A stretch of DNA of 5,641 bases, taken from positions 1-5,641 of the forward strand of contig JAEVZT010000218.1 of NCBI GenBank assembly GCA_023392115.1, written 5' to 3'. The stretch is from Chloroflexota bacterium (GTDB lineage Bacteria; Chloroflexota; Anaerolineae; Aggregatilineales; Phototrophicaceae). Positions 1 through 4,723 of this stretch are shown here, in pieces. Numbering within the stretch: the stretch's first letter is position 1; the number at the start of each line of letters is the position of its first letter. The notes beneath the pieces are model-generated. The model saw only the letters and a program-made list of their open reading frames with translations. It ran no database searches and was not told the DNA's origin. The translations under genes were made by a program, and so were the position numbers.

Positions 1-1038
1 CGCTACAGCAGCGCGTTGGAGCGCGGCGATTTCACGACAGTCGCCGCCGTCCTGCACGAAGCCGAGCGCGACCCGGCGCTGGAGCAGATGATTCTGGAGT
101 TGAACGCCGCATACGAGGTCGAAAGCGTGAAACCAGTCCCTCACTTTAGCCAGAACGGTCATCGAGAGGAAACCGCTATGATCAACACGACTTACGTCAC
201 GCCGAAGACGCGCGAGCGCACCCCTGTATTTTCCCTGAGCGCGACAGTCGCCGCGGCGGCAGCGGCGCTCATCCTGTTCGGCGCGATGTTCTTCGCCAAC
301 CGTCCCGCCCTACCGGACAATGGCGCGCCATCGGGGCTGCTGCAAGTGACGGAAACCGCGACCCCCTTCCCGCCGACCGAAGTCCCGCCTGCGGGTGCTG
401 CTGCCGCGCTGCTGCCGCGCGTTGGCTCGGACGAGTTGCTACGTATTTGTGAGGGGACAACGCTGGACAGAATTACTGAACTACGCACACGTCCGGGAGA
501 GATTGGTACTGTCATCGGCTACCTGCCGGAACGTGCCCCCGTCGACATTGTTGAGATGGCACAGCATGTCTCAGGTCAGCTTTATTTCTATGTGATCTAT
601 CAAGTCGGCGGGCAGCGCGTTCAGGGGTGGCTGGCGTCGAGTGCTCTGGCGCAGACCGAACGCTGTCCGGTTGCTGAAACCGGCGAACTGATGCCGACCG
701 TCGTGCCGCCGGAAGCGACAGTCACCGTTGAGTACGTCGTTCAGCCGGGCGACACGTTCATGAGCATCATTACGCGCTTTGGCTTTGGCGCTGAAGATGT
801 GCCGATGCTGCTTGCGATGAATAACCTGTCGAGCGAGGGGGATATTCAGGTCGGCGACCGCCTGCTCCTGCCGGCAGATAGCGCTGCGCCGGGCGATGCG
901 TTCATCACGCCAGTCGTTGCGACAGCCACAGCGACGCCGGTACCACTGAACATCGACCCGATCGCCATGACCGCGACGCATATAATCATCGAGGCGACGC
1001 AAACGGCAGAAGGCTTATTGGCAACCGCCGCGCCGTAG
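1..1038 (+). CDS. Membrane-anchored SH3-like/LysM protein, 5' partial
   Basis: The frame is open from the first base, so the true start probably lies outside the window. A TTG at 16 is the first start-like codon, and residue numbers here count from it. Residues 1-35 are a charged helical stretch (ERGDF, AERDPALEQMI). Residues 73-94 are one Ala/Leu-rich membrane helix. A Thr/Pro linker follows (around 111-126), then an SH3-like beta domain (about 141-213, with RTRPGEIGTVIGYL and GWLASSALA) and a LysM domain (about 238-286, with VVQPGDTFMSI and GDRLLLPA). The tail is Thr/Ala-rich. LysM and bacterial SH3 domains usually bind peptidoglycan, so a cell-envelope role is inferred, with the C-terminal part outside the membrane. 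An in-frame ATG at 178 has a good ribosome binding site (AGGA at 167-170) and would start 18 residues before the helix. The exact role is unknown. The gene ends at TAG 1036-1038, just before a terminator shared with rplA. Confidence 0.85.
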   Translation, partial: RYSSALERGDFTTVAAVLHEAERDPALEQMILELNAAYEVESVKPVPHFSQNGHREETAMINTTYVTPKTRERTPVFSLSATVAAAAAALILFGAMFFANRPALPDNGAPSGLLQVTETATPFPPTEVPPAGAAAALLPRVGSDELLRICEGTTLDRITELRTRPGEIGTVIGYLPERAPVDIVEMAQHVSGQLYFYVIYQVGGQRVQGWLASSALAQTERCPVAETGELMPTVVPPEATVTVEYVVQPGDTFMSIITRFGFGAEDVPMLLAMNNLSSEGDIQVGDRLLLPADSAAPGDAFITPVVATATATPVPLNIDPIAMTATHIIIEATQTAEGLLATAAP

Positions 1039-1059
1039 CTGTACATACATACGGGAATC

Positions 1060-1094
1060 AAAAGGGGGCAGGTCTTTTCAACCTACCCCCTTTT
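1060..1094. terminator. Bidirectional intrinsic terminator between LysM gene and rplA
   Basis: The arms AAAAGGGGGCAGGT (1060-1073) and ACCTACCCCCTTTT (1081-1094) pair with one C/A mismatch (1069/1085) around a 7-base loop. A T run (1091-1095) follows on the plus strand, and the A run at 1060-1063 gives Ts on the minus strand. It sits 21 bases after the plus-strand stop and just after the rplA stop, so it can end both convergent transcripts. Confidence 0.9.
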
Positions 1095-1104
1095 TGTGGG
1101 AAAT

Positions 1105-1809
1105 CTACGCGGAAGGTGTCGAGAGGTCGAGGCGAACGCCCGGGCTCATCGACGATGCCAGCGCGGCGCGGCGGATGTACACCCCCTTGACCGCAGTTGG
1201 CTTGACGCGGTTGACGGCTTCGAGGATTGCCGCCGCGTTTTCGTACAGCTTCTCGGCGTCGAAACTCGCCTTGCCGACAGGAATGTGCAGGTTACCCGTC
1301 TTGTCGTTGCGGAACTCAACGCGACCGGCTTTCAGTTCCTCGACGGCGCGCGCCAGATCGGCAGGCTGGACGACCGTCCCGGCTTTCGGGTTCGGCATCA
1401 AGCCGCGCGTGCCGAGGATACGACCGAGACGACCGACCTTCGGCATCATGCTCGGAACGGCGAGAGTCGCTTCAAAGTCAAGGAAGTTGTCTTTCATGAT
1501 GCGGTTGATGACTTCGTCGTCGGCGATGATGTCGGCGCCGGCTTCCTGCGCGGCGCGGGCGTCTTCACCTTCGGCGAAAACGAGCACGCGGACGGTCTTG
1601 CCCAGACCGTTCGGCAGCAGGACGGTGCTGCGCACCTGCTGGTCGCTGTGGCGCGGGTCAATGCCGAGGCGGAAGTGCATCTCGACGGTTTCGTCGAACT
1701 TCGCCGTCGCCATGCTCTTGACGAGATCGATGGCTTCGCGCAGAGGGTAGTACTGCTGGCGGTCAAACTGCTGGAGCGCGTTCAGGTAGCGCTTTCCGTG
1801 AAAAGGCAT
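1105..1809 (-). CDS. rplA: 50S ribosomal protein L1
   Basis: Ribosomal protein L1, 234 residues, the usual bacterial length. It binds 23S rRNA at the L1 stalk, where it helps deacylated tRNA leave the E site, and in many bacteria it represses its own operon by binding the mRNA. The family signature is clear at about 119-145 (PSMMPKVGRLGRILGTRG, then LMPNPKAGT). The N-terminal KFDETVEMHFRLGIDP segment (37-52) and the C-terminal NLHIPVGKASFD (173-184) belong to the rRNA-binding domain, which is built from both ends of the chain. The central part, including ADIIADDEVINRI (92-104), is domain II. The ATG at 1807-1809 has AGGAG (1816-1820) six bases upstream. It lies 59 bases after rplK. It is the last gene of the operon here: the shared terminator follows, and no rplJ or rplL is present. 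Confidence 0.98.
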   Translation of the reverse strand: MPFHGKRYLNALQQFDRQQYYPLREAIDLVKSMATAKFDETVEMHFRLGIDPRHSDQQVRSTVLLPNGLGKTVRVLVFAEGEDARAAQEAGADIIADDEVINRIMKDNFLDFEATLAVPSMMPKVGRLGRILGTRGLMPNPKAGTVVQPADLARAVEELKAGRVEFRNDKTGNLHIPVGKASFDAEKLYENAAAILEAVNRVKPTAVKGVYIRRAALASSMSPGVRLDLSTPSA

Positions 1810-1831
1810 GTCGTTCTCCTGTGGTTTAAGC

Positions 1832-1847
1832 GGACGCCTGCGCGTCC
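1832..1847 (-). promoter_or_regulatory. Small hairpin in the rplK-rplA spacer
   Basis: On the mRNA strand GGACGC and GCGTCC form a perfect 6-bp stem around the loop GCAG, 22 bases upstream of the rplA start and just before its ribosome binding site. No T run follows, so it is not a terminator. A role in translational control (for example as an L1 target) or in mRNA processing is possible but not shown. Confidence 0.4.
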
Positions 1848-1868
1848 TCCCACGATTCTAGATGCGAA

Positions 1869-2294
1869 CTAATCCACCACCTCGACGCCCATCTGGCGCG
1901 CCGAGCCTTCGACCTGCTTCATGATCGACTCGATGTTCTTGGTGTTCATGTCGTTCAACTTCTGCTCGGCGATTTCACGCACCTGCTTGCGCGTGATCTT
2001 GCCGACCTGCTGCGTGCGCGCCGACGACGACCCCTTGTCGATGCCTGCCGCCTTCTTGATCAGGAAGGTGGTCGGCGGGCTTTTGAGATCGAAGCGGAAC
2101 GAGCCATCGGTGAAGATCGTGATCTCCGCCGGGATGATCTCGCCCATCCGGTTCGACGTGCGCGCGTTGTAGTCCTTGCAGAACGCCATCAAGTTGATGC
2201 CGTGCTGCGCCAACGCCGGACCGATTGGCGGCGCGGGGTTGGCTTTCCCTGCGTTGATTTGCAGGGTAACGATTGCTTTGACCTTCTTCGCCAT
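1869..2294 (-). CDS. rplK: 50S ribosomal protein L11
   Basis: Ribosomal protein L11, 141 residues, the full normal length. It binds the GTPase-associated region of 23S rRNA at the base of the L7/L12 stalk and takes part in factor-dependent GTP hydrolysis and in stringent-response activation of RelA. The N-terminal domain shows the LQINAGKANPAPPIGPALAQ segment (11-30), containing the proline-rich helix of the thiostrepton-binding face, followed by HGINLMAFCKDYNART (31-46). The C-terminal rRNA-binding domain ends in IESIMKQVEGSARQMGVEV (121-139), equivalent to the usual GTARSMGIEV ending. The start at 2292-2294 gives the classic MAKKVKA beginning. Its ribosome binding site is weak (only AAGGG, 10-14 bases upstream). 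It lies 100 bases after nusG, with a palindromic repeat in that gap, and 59 bases before rplA. Confidence 0.98.
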   Translation of the reverse strand: MAKKVKAIVTLQINAGKANPAPPIGPALAQHGINLMAFCKDYNARTSNRMGEIIPAEITIFTDGSFRFDLKSPPTTFLIKKAAGIDKGSSSARTQQVGKITRKQVREIAEQKLNDMNTKNIESIMKQVEGSARQMGVEVVD

Positions 2295-2331
2295 TGTAGA
2301 TTTCCCTTAACTACCTCTTGAGACTCACACT

Positions 2332-2363
2332 CGTAGGGGCGCAGCAGCCGCCGCGCCCCTACG
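2332..2363. repeat. GC-rich palindromic repeat between nusG and rplK
   Basis: CGTAGGGGCG (2332-2341) and CGCCCCTACG (2354-2363) are perfect 10-bp inverted arms. Pairing extends through C2342-G2353, then one A/C mismatch and two more GC pairs, leaving a 4-base loop. There is no T run on either side, so it is not a standard terminator. From general memory, hairpins built on GTAGGGGCG are common dispersed intergenic repeats in Chloroflexota and some other phyla, so this may be one copy. In the nusG-rplK mRNA it would form a strong stem about 40 bases before the rplK start. Confidence 0.8.
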
Positions 2364-2394
2364 TATCTCACATCGTAAATATGCCCGGCGAGCG

Positions 2395-3063
2395 TTAGGT
2401 CTTTTCGACCTCAAGAAAGTCCAGTTCTACCGGGGTTTCACGCCCGAAGAAGTTGACCATGACGCGCACCTTCGACTTGTCCATGTCGATCGCGGCGACC
2501 GTGCCCGGGAAGTCGTTGAACGGACCGCTGATGATCCGCACGCGCTGCCCGACCTTGAACGTCACCTTGACCTTCGGCGCTTCTTCCGACATGCGATCCA
2601 TGATCTGCTTGACCTCTTCAGGTCGCAGCGGCGTCGGGTCGTTGCCCATGCCGACAAACCCTGTCACGCCCGGCGTGTTGCGCACCACGTACCACGAGTC
2701 TTCGTCCATCTTCATCTCGACGAGGATATAGCCGGGGAAGACGCGGCGCTCGACAGTGCGGCGCTTGCCATCCTTGACCTCGATCTCTTCCTCAGTCGGG
2801 ACGATCACGTCGAAGATTTTGTCGCGCATGCCCATAGTTTCGATGCGCTGCTCGATGGCGTGGCAAACCTTCTTCTCGTAACCGGAGTAGCAGTGAACGA
2901 CGTACCAGAACTTCTCGTTCGATGGCTTGGGTGGCAGCTCATCGTCGAGGATCGGGCGGTCGTCCTCTACGGTCTCCGGGCGGTCGTCAAGATAGACCGG
3001 CTCGGGATCGTAATCCTCAACGTTCGTGAACTGCTGATTCAGCTTTTCTTCCTTCTTCGCCAT
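2395..3063 (-). CDS. nusG: Transcription termination/antitermination factor NusG
   Basis: NusG, 222 residues, against about 180 in E. coli. It binds RNA polymerase through its NGN domain and couples it to Rho or to ribosomal protein S10 through its KOW domain. The NGN domain starts at about residue 51 (KFWYVVHCYSGYEKKV) and includes RRVFPGYILVEM (106-117) and VRNTPGVTGFVG (127-138). The KOW domain is at about 168-222 (FKVGQRVRIISGPF, then FPGTVAAIDMDKSKVRVMV, then FFGRETPVELDF). The extra length is a 50-residue, strongly acidic and probably disordered N-terminal tail. The start is supported by a good ribosome binding site, AGGTGGAG (3069-3076), five bases upstream of ATG 3061-3063. It lies only 22 bases after secE, consistent with co-transcription. 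Confidence 0.98.
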   Translation of the reverse strand: MAKKEEKLNQQFTNVEDYDPEPVYLDDRPETVEDDRPILDDELPPKPSNEKFWYVVHCYSGYEKKVCHAIEQRIETMGMRDKIFDVIVPTEEEIEVKDGKRRTVERRVFPGYILVEMKMDEDSWYVVRNTPGVTGFVGMGNDPTPLRPEEVKQIMDRMSEEAPKVKVTFKVGQRVRIISGPFNDFPGTVAAIDMDKSKVRVMVNFFGRETPVELDFLEVEKT

Positions 3064-3085
3064 GCCTACTCCACCTCTAACAATA

Positions 3086-3577
3086 CTAATAGGTCGAGGA
3101 GCGTCGGTTCTGCATCCAGTAGTAGACCACCCCGATCACGCCCACGATCAGCATGAAGCCCAGCAGGATCACCGGCGTTTCAAAGCCGACGCGGAACATT
3201 TCGGTAAACGCCGCGCTGATCAGACCGAGCGCGATCGCCGACAGGATCAGCGCCACGATGACGATGATCGTCAGGCGGCGGATGTCGTCGCGCGTGGGCC
3301 AAGTAACTTTCTGGAGTTCGGAGCGAACGCCCTGAAAATACTCACTTAATCCTTGTGTCGTGCGGGTGACCAGACTGCCGCTCTGCTGCGGCTTTTCCTC
3401 GACCTCGTCCTCGCGCCGGCGCGCGGGAGTCGAACGACCCTTGCTCGCGGCGGCAAGGGCGCGGTCAGTGGAAGCGCCTTCGCGTTTTACTTGTGGACGG
3501 GGGCGCTGCGCAGTCTGCGGGCGACGCCGGGGACGACGACCCTCTTGCTGTTCCCCAATCGTTTTATCGGCTGGCAT
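3086..3577 (-). CDS. secE: Preprotein translocase subunit SecE, extended
   Basis: SecE, the small essential clamp subunit that holds SecY in the SecYEG protein-export channel of the cytoplasmic membrane. The family signature is at about 78-100: SEYFQGVRSELQKVTWPTRD, the amphipathic helix and conserved W-P-T/S hinge that lead into the core membrane helix (about 102-123). Two things are unusual. First, residues 1-75 form a basic, Arg/Pro/Gln-rich, low-complexity tail, making the protein 163 residues instead of about 60-75 for one-helix forms. Second, another hydrophobic stretch (about 134-156, PVILLGFMLIVGVIGVVYYW) follows, ending in NRRSSTY, so two helices are predicted with both ends in the cytosol. 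The start at 3575-3577 has AGGAG (3589-3593) 11 bases upstream, a little far. A later start would remove the tail, but I see no better-supported one. It follows tRNA-Trp by 84 bases and precedes nusG by 22 bases. Confidence 0.95.
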   Translation of the reverse strand: MPADKTIGEQQEGRRPRRRPQTAQRPRPQVKREGASTDRALAAASKGRSTPARRREDEVEEKPQQSGSLVTRTTQGLSEYFQGVRSELQKVTWPTRDDIRRLTIIVIVALILSAIALGLISAAFTEMFRVGFETPVILLGFMLIVGVIGVVYYWMQNRRSSTY

Positions 3578-3622
3578 GGGCTTGAAATCTCCTCGGCAAA
3601 TGCCGTCTTAGCGCTTATGAAA

Positions 3623-3645
3623 GACACCGCCTCGAGGGCGGTGTC
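3623..3645 (-). terminator. Hairpin with short T run between tRNA-Trp and secE
   Basis: GACACCGCC (3623-3631) and GGCGGTGTC (3637-3645) form a perfect 9-bp stem with a 5-base loop. On the minus strand it is followed by TTTCAT. It could end the tRNA-Trp transcript or act as a partial terminator (attenuator) that sets how much secE-nusG-rplK-rplA is made relative to the tRNA. The T run is short, so full termination is doubtful, and I see no good promoter between it and secE. Confidence 0.6.
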
Positions 3646-3661
3646 AGTCTGGTCTTCAAGG

Positions 3662-3733
3662 CAGGGGCACAAGGACTCGAACCCTGAATAACGCTTTTGG
3701 AGAGCGTTGTGTTGCCAATTACACCATGCCCCT
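3662..3733 (-). tRNA. tRNA-Trp (anticodon CCA)
   Basis: Full cloverleaf of 72 bases: acceptor AGGGGCA with TGCCCCT and discriminator G73, D-arm GTGT/ACAC, anticodon stem ACGCT/AGCGT around loop CTCCAAA (anticodon CCA), and T-arm CAGGG/CCTTG with loop TTCGAGT. The A1-U72, G2-C71, G3-C70 and G73 identity positions fit TrpRS. CCA is not encoded. The D-arm and D-loop (GTGTAATTGGCAACAC) look like those of tRNA-Gln in some bacteria. Confidence 0.97.
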
Positions 3734-3751
3734 GTATTTCACCACAGTATT

Positions 3752-3781
3752 ATTCTACTATGGCTTTTCTTGATGGGTCAA
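3752..3781 (-). promoter_or_regulatory. Sigma-70-type promoter for tRNA-Trp and secE-rplA
   Basis: On the minus strand the -35 is TTGACC (3776-3781), then an 18-base spacer, then the -10 TAGAAT (3752-3757). The expected start near 3745 is about 12 bases before the tRNA-Trp 5' end. The -10 is identical to those of the two promoters upstream of the tRNA cluster. It lies in the 66-base gap after rpmG, so the tRNA-Trp-secE-nusG-rplK-rplA part can be transcribed independently. Confidence 0.7.
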
Positions 3782-3799
3782 CGCCGATTCGCCAGCGTT

Positions 3800-3961
3800 C
3801 TACTTCGTTTCGCGATAGATCACGTGCTTGCGCACCAGCGGATCGTACTTCTTCAGTTCCAGACGCGCGGTATCGTTGCGGCGGTTCTTCTGCGTGTAAT
3901 ACATATGACCGCTTTCGGTGCTGCGCATCTTCACAAGAACGCGATTGCCTTTTTTCGCCAT
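3800..3961 (-). CDS. rpmG: 50S ribosomal protein L33
   Basis: Ribosomal protein L33, 53 residues, a small 50S protein near the E site. The translation begins [19 protein letters not shown] and continues [20 protein letters not shown], then [14 protein letters not shown]. The ESGH.YYT.KNRRN core and the KYDP.VRKHV ending are typical of the family. There are no cysteines, so this is the zinc-independent (C-) form. It is shorter than many automatic length cut-offs and overlaps longer antisense frames, but the family match is clear. The ATG (3959-3961) has a weak, close ribosome binding site (AGGTG at 3964-3968). It lies between tRNA-Thr(GGU) (43 bases upstream) and tRNA-Trp (66 bases downstream). 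The rpmG-tRNA-Trp-secE-nusG order is common in other bacteria. Confidence 0.96.
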   Translation of the reverse strand: MAKKGNRVLVKMRSTESGHMYYTQKNRRNDTARLELKKYDPLVRKHVIYRETK

Positions 3962-3990
3962 GACACCTGTTCCCTAAATTATGGCTGCAT

Positions 3991-4000
3991 CTACCGGTAG
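3991..4000. repeat. Perfect 10-bp palindrome between tRNA-Thr(GGU) and rpmG
   Basis: CTACCGGTAG is its own reverse complement. It begins four bases past the tRNA 3' end and could serve as an operator-like site or a processing signal. It may also be chance. No function can be assigned. Confidence 0.35.
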
Positions 4001-4004
4001 TTGA

Positions 4005-4077
4005 AGCCCAAGACGGGACTTGAACCCGTGACCTCACCCTTACCAAGGGTGTGCTCTGCCGGCTGAGCTACTTGGGC
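4005..4077 (-). tRNA. tRNA-Thr (anticodon GGU)
   Basis: 73-base cloverleaf: acceptor GCCCAAG/CTTGGGC with discriminator T, D-arm GCTC/GAGC, anticodon stem CACCC/GGGTG around TTGGTAA (anticodon GGT in DNA), and T-arm ACGGG/CCCGT with TTCAAGT. CCA is not encoded. It reads ACC and ACU codons. It is 16 bases after tRNA-Tyr in the same transcript. Confidence 0.97.
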
Positions 4078-4093
4078 GAGATGGTGAAACGAG

Positions 4094-4176
4094 TGGGCCG
4101 AGCAGGACTCGAACCTGCGAAGGCGTCCGCCAGCGGATTTACAGTCCGCCCCCTTTGCCGCTCGGGACATCGACCC
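4094..4176 (-). tRNA. tRNA-Tyr (anticodon GUA)
   Basis: 83-base class II tRNA with a long variable arm (14 bases containing the small stem GGC/GCC). The acceptor GGGTCGA pairs with TCGGCCC through one T-G pair, and the discriminator is A. The anticodon stem is GCGGA/TCCGC around CTGTAAA (GTA), and the T-arm is GCAGG/CCTGC with TTCGAGT. The body resembles cyanobacterial and plastid tRNA-Tyr. The D-arm reads TG-TCCC, one base more than the usual TG-CCC. CCA is not encoded. Confidence 0.97.
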
Positions 4177-4193
4177 ATATGTGGCTGTTAATA

Positions 4194-4265
4194 AGCCGCC
4201 GAAGGGACTCGAACCCTTAACCTACCGCTTACAAGGCGGTTGCTCTGCCATTGAGCTACGGCGGC
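4194..4265 (-). tRNA. tRNA-Thr (anticodon UGU)
   Basis: 72-base cloverleaf: acceptor GCCGCCG/CGGCGGC with discriminator T, D-arm GCTC/GAGC, anticodon stem ACCGC/GCGGT around CTTGTAA (anticodon TGT in DNA), and T-arm AAGGG/CCCTT with TTCGAGT. CCA is not encoded. It is the first gene of the minus-strand operon, about 4 bases after the predicted start of the proximal promoter. Confidence 0.97.
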
Positions 4266-4275
4266 GCGTCTGTGT

Positions 4276-4305
4276 ATTCTATCATGGTGAGCCGCCGCGC
4301 TTCAA
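4276..4305 (-). promoter_or_regulatory. Proximal tRNA-operon promoter (P2)
   Basis: On the minus strand the -35-like TTGAAG (4300-4305), an 18-base spacer and the -10 TAGAAT (4276-4281) point to a start near 4269, only about 4 bases before tRNA-Thr(UGU). The -35 is a weaker match than that of the distal promoter. Confidence 0.55.
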
Positions 4306-4348
4306 GGCTTTTTCGCGTGTCGAGTCACGCTGTCAGCAGAGCAACGTT

Positions 4349-4377
4349 ATTCTAATCACCCCCCTAGCCAATGTCAA
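4349..4377 (-). promoter_or_regulatory. Distal tRNA-operon promoter (P1), near consensus
   Basis: On the minus strand a perfect -35 TTGACA (4372-4377), an ideal 17-base spacer and the -10 TAGAAT (4349-4354) form the strongest promoter in the window. The predicted start near 4342 gives a leader of about 77 bases before tRNA-Thr(UGU). A strong promoter fits a tRNA and ribosomal-protein operon. Confidence 0.85.
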
Positions 4378-4491
4378 TGCACAATCACGCAATTATAACG
4401 GCGTTCTTATGCGGTGATTGAACGAGAACGCGCGGCGCGAAGTAATCATAGCATCGGCGCGAGGTGGAGCGCCCGTTGAATGGAACAAGCG

Positions 4492-4500
4492 TGTTACAAT
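4492..4500 (+). promoter_or_regulatory. Possible extended -10 promoter for the exported-protein gene
   Basis: TGTTACAAT is an extended -10 motif (TG, one base, TACAAT at 4495-4500). No good -35 is present at the usual distance. Transcription from near 4507 would carry the nested inverted repeat in a leader of about 217 bases before the ATG at 4724. Confidence 0.35.
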
Positions 4501-4529
4501 GAGTGTGTATCGTCCGTCTACGTTAGCCT

Positions 4530-4664
4530 CATGCGCGATAACCCCCTCCCCAGCCCTCCCCCGAATTCAGGGGAGGGAGCAAGCCCAGATTCTTTCGCCC
4601 CTCTCCGAATTCGGGGAGGGGAGGCGAGCGCAGCGAGCGGGGGTGGGGTCGAGAATTGCGCATG
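4530..4664. repeat. Nested inverted-repeat element, MITE/REP-like
   Basis: The outer arms CATGCGCGAT (4530-4539) and ATTGCGCATG (4655-4664) pair over 10 positions with one G-T. Inside them, ACCCCCTCCCC (4541-4551) pairs with GGGGGTGGGGT (4639-4649) with one mismatch and one wobble. These enclose two hairpins: CCCTCCCC/GGGGAGGG (4554-4561/4570-4577) and CCCCTCTCC/GGGGAGGGG (4598-4606/4613-4621), each with a GAATTC in its centre. A short direct repeat GCGAGC (4624-4629, 4633-4638) follows. The whole could fold into a Y-shaped structure. There is no transposase and no obvious target-site duplication. Confidence 0.75.
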
Positions 4665-4723
4665 GCAGTGTTTTTAGTCTGTAAGTTGGCGTGCGAGCGA
4701 ATCTGCGAGTGAATGAAGGCAGT

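Larger units (their letters stand above)
4266..4723. other. Divergent intergenic region of 458 bp without a gene
   Basis: No credible gene is seen here. From left to right it holds the proximal and distal minus-strand tRNA promoters, with a small GCGTG/CACGC hairpin (4315-4330) in the leader between them. Next come an AT-rich patch near 4390-4400, a possible plus-strand extended -10 (4492-4500) and the nested inverted-repeat element (4530-4664). The open frames crossing the repeat element are made of its low-complexity GC runs and are not credible proteins. Confidence 0.75.

Noticed and set aside
571..1002. Minus-strand open frame of 143 residues under the LysM gene
   Set aside because: It is Arg-rich and unlike any family I know, and it is the shadow of a gene with recognisable SH3 and LysM domains.
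1855..1860. TAGAAT on the minus strand just after rplK, as an rplA promoter
   Set aside because: There is no -35-like hexamer at 16-18 bases upstream (GAGGTG at the 17-base position).
1096..1872. 258-residue plus-strand open frame antisense to rplA
   Set aside because: It is the complement of the clear L1 gene, with no family resemblance and GC-driven lack of stops.
3982..4005. CATAAT with TTCAAC upstream of rpmG as an internal promoter
   Set aside because: The -35 match is only 3 of 6, it overlaps the tRNA-Thr 3' end, and the spacer is 16 bases. The evidence is too weak.
4330..4348. BoxA-like TTGCTCTGC in the leader of the tRNA operon, suggesting antitermination
   Set aside because: The match to the boxA consensus TGCTCTTTA is too short, and no boxB or boxC partner can be identified.
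4392..4397. Perfect TATAAT on the minus strand upstream of P1
   Set aside because: The hexamer 17-19 bases upstream (CAATCA or neighbours) does not resemble a -35, and P1 is a far better promoter.
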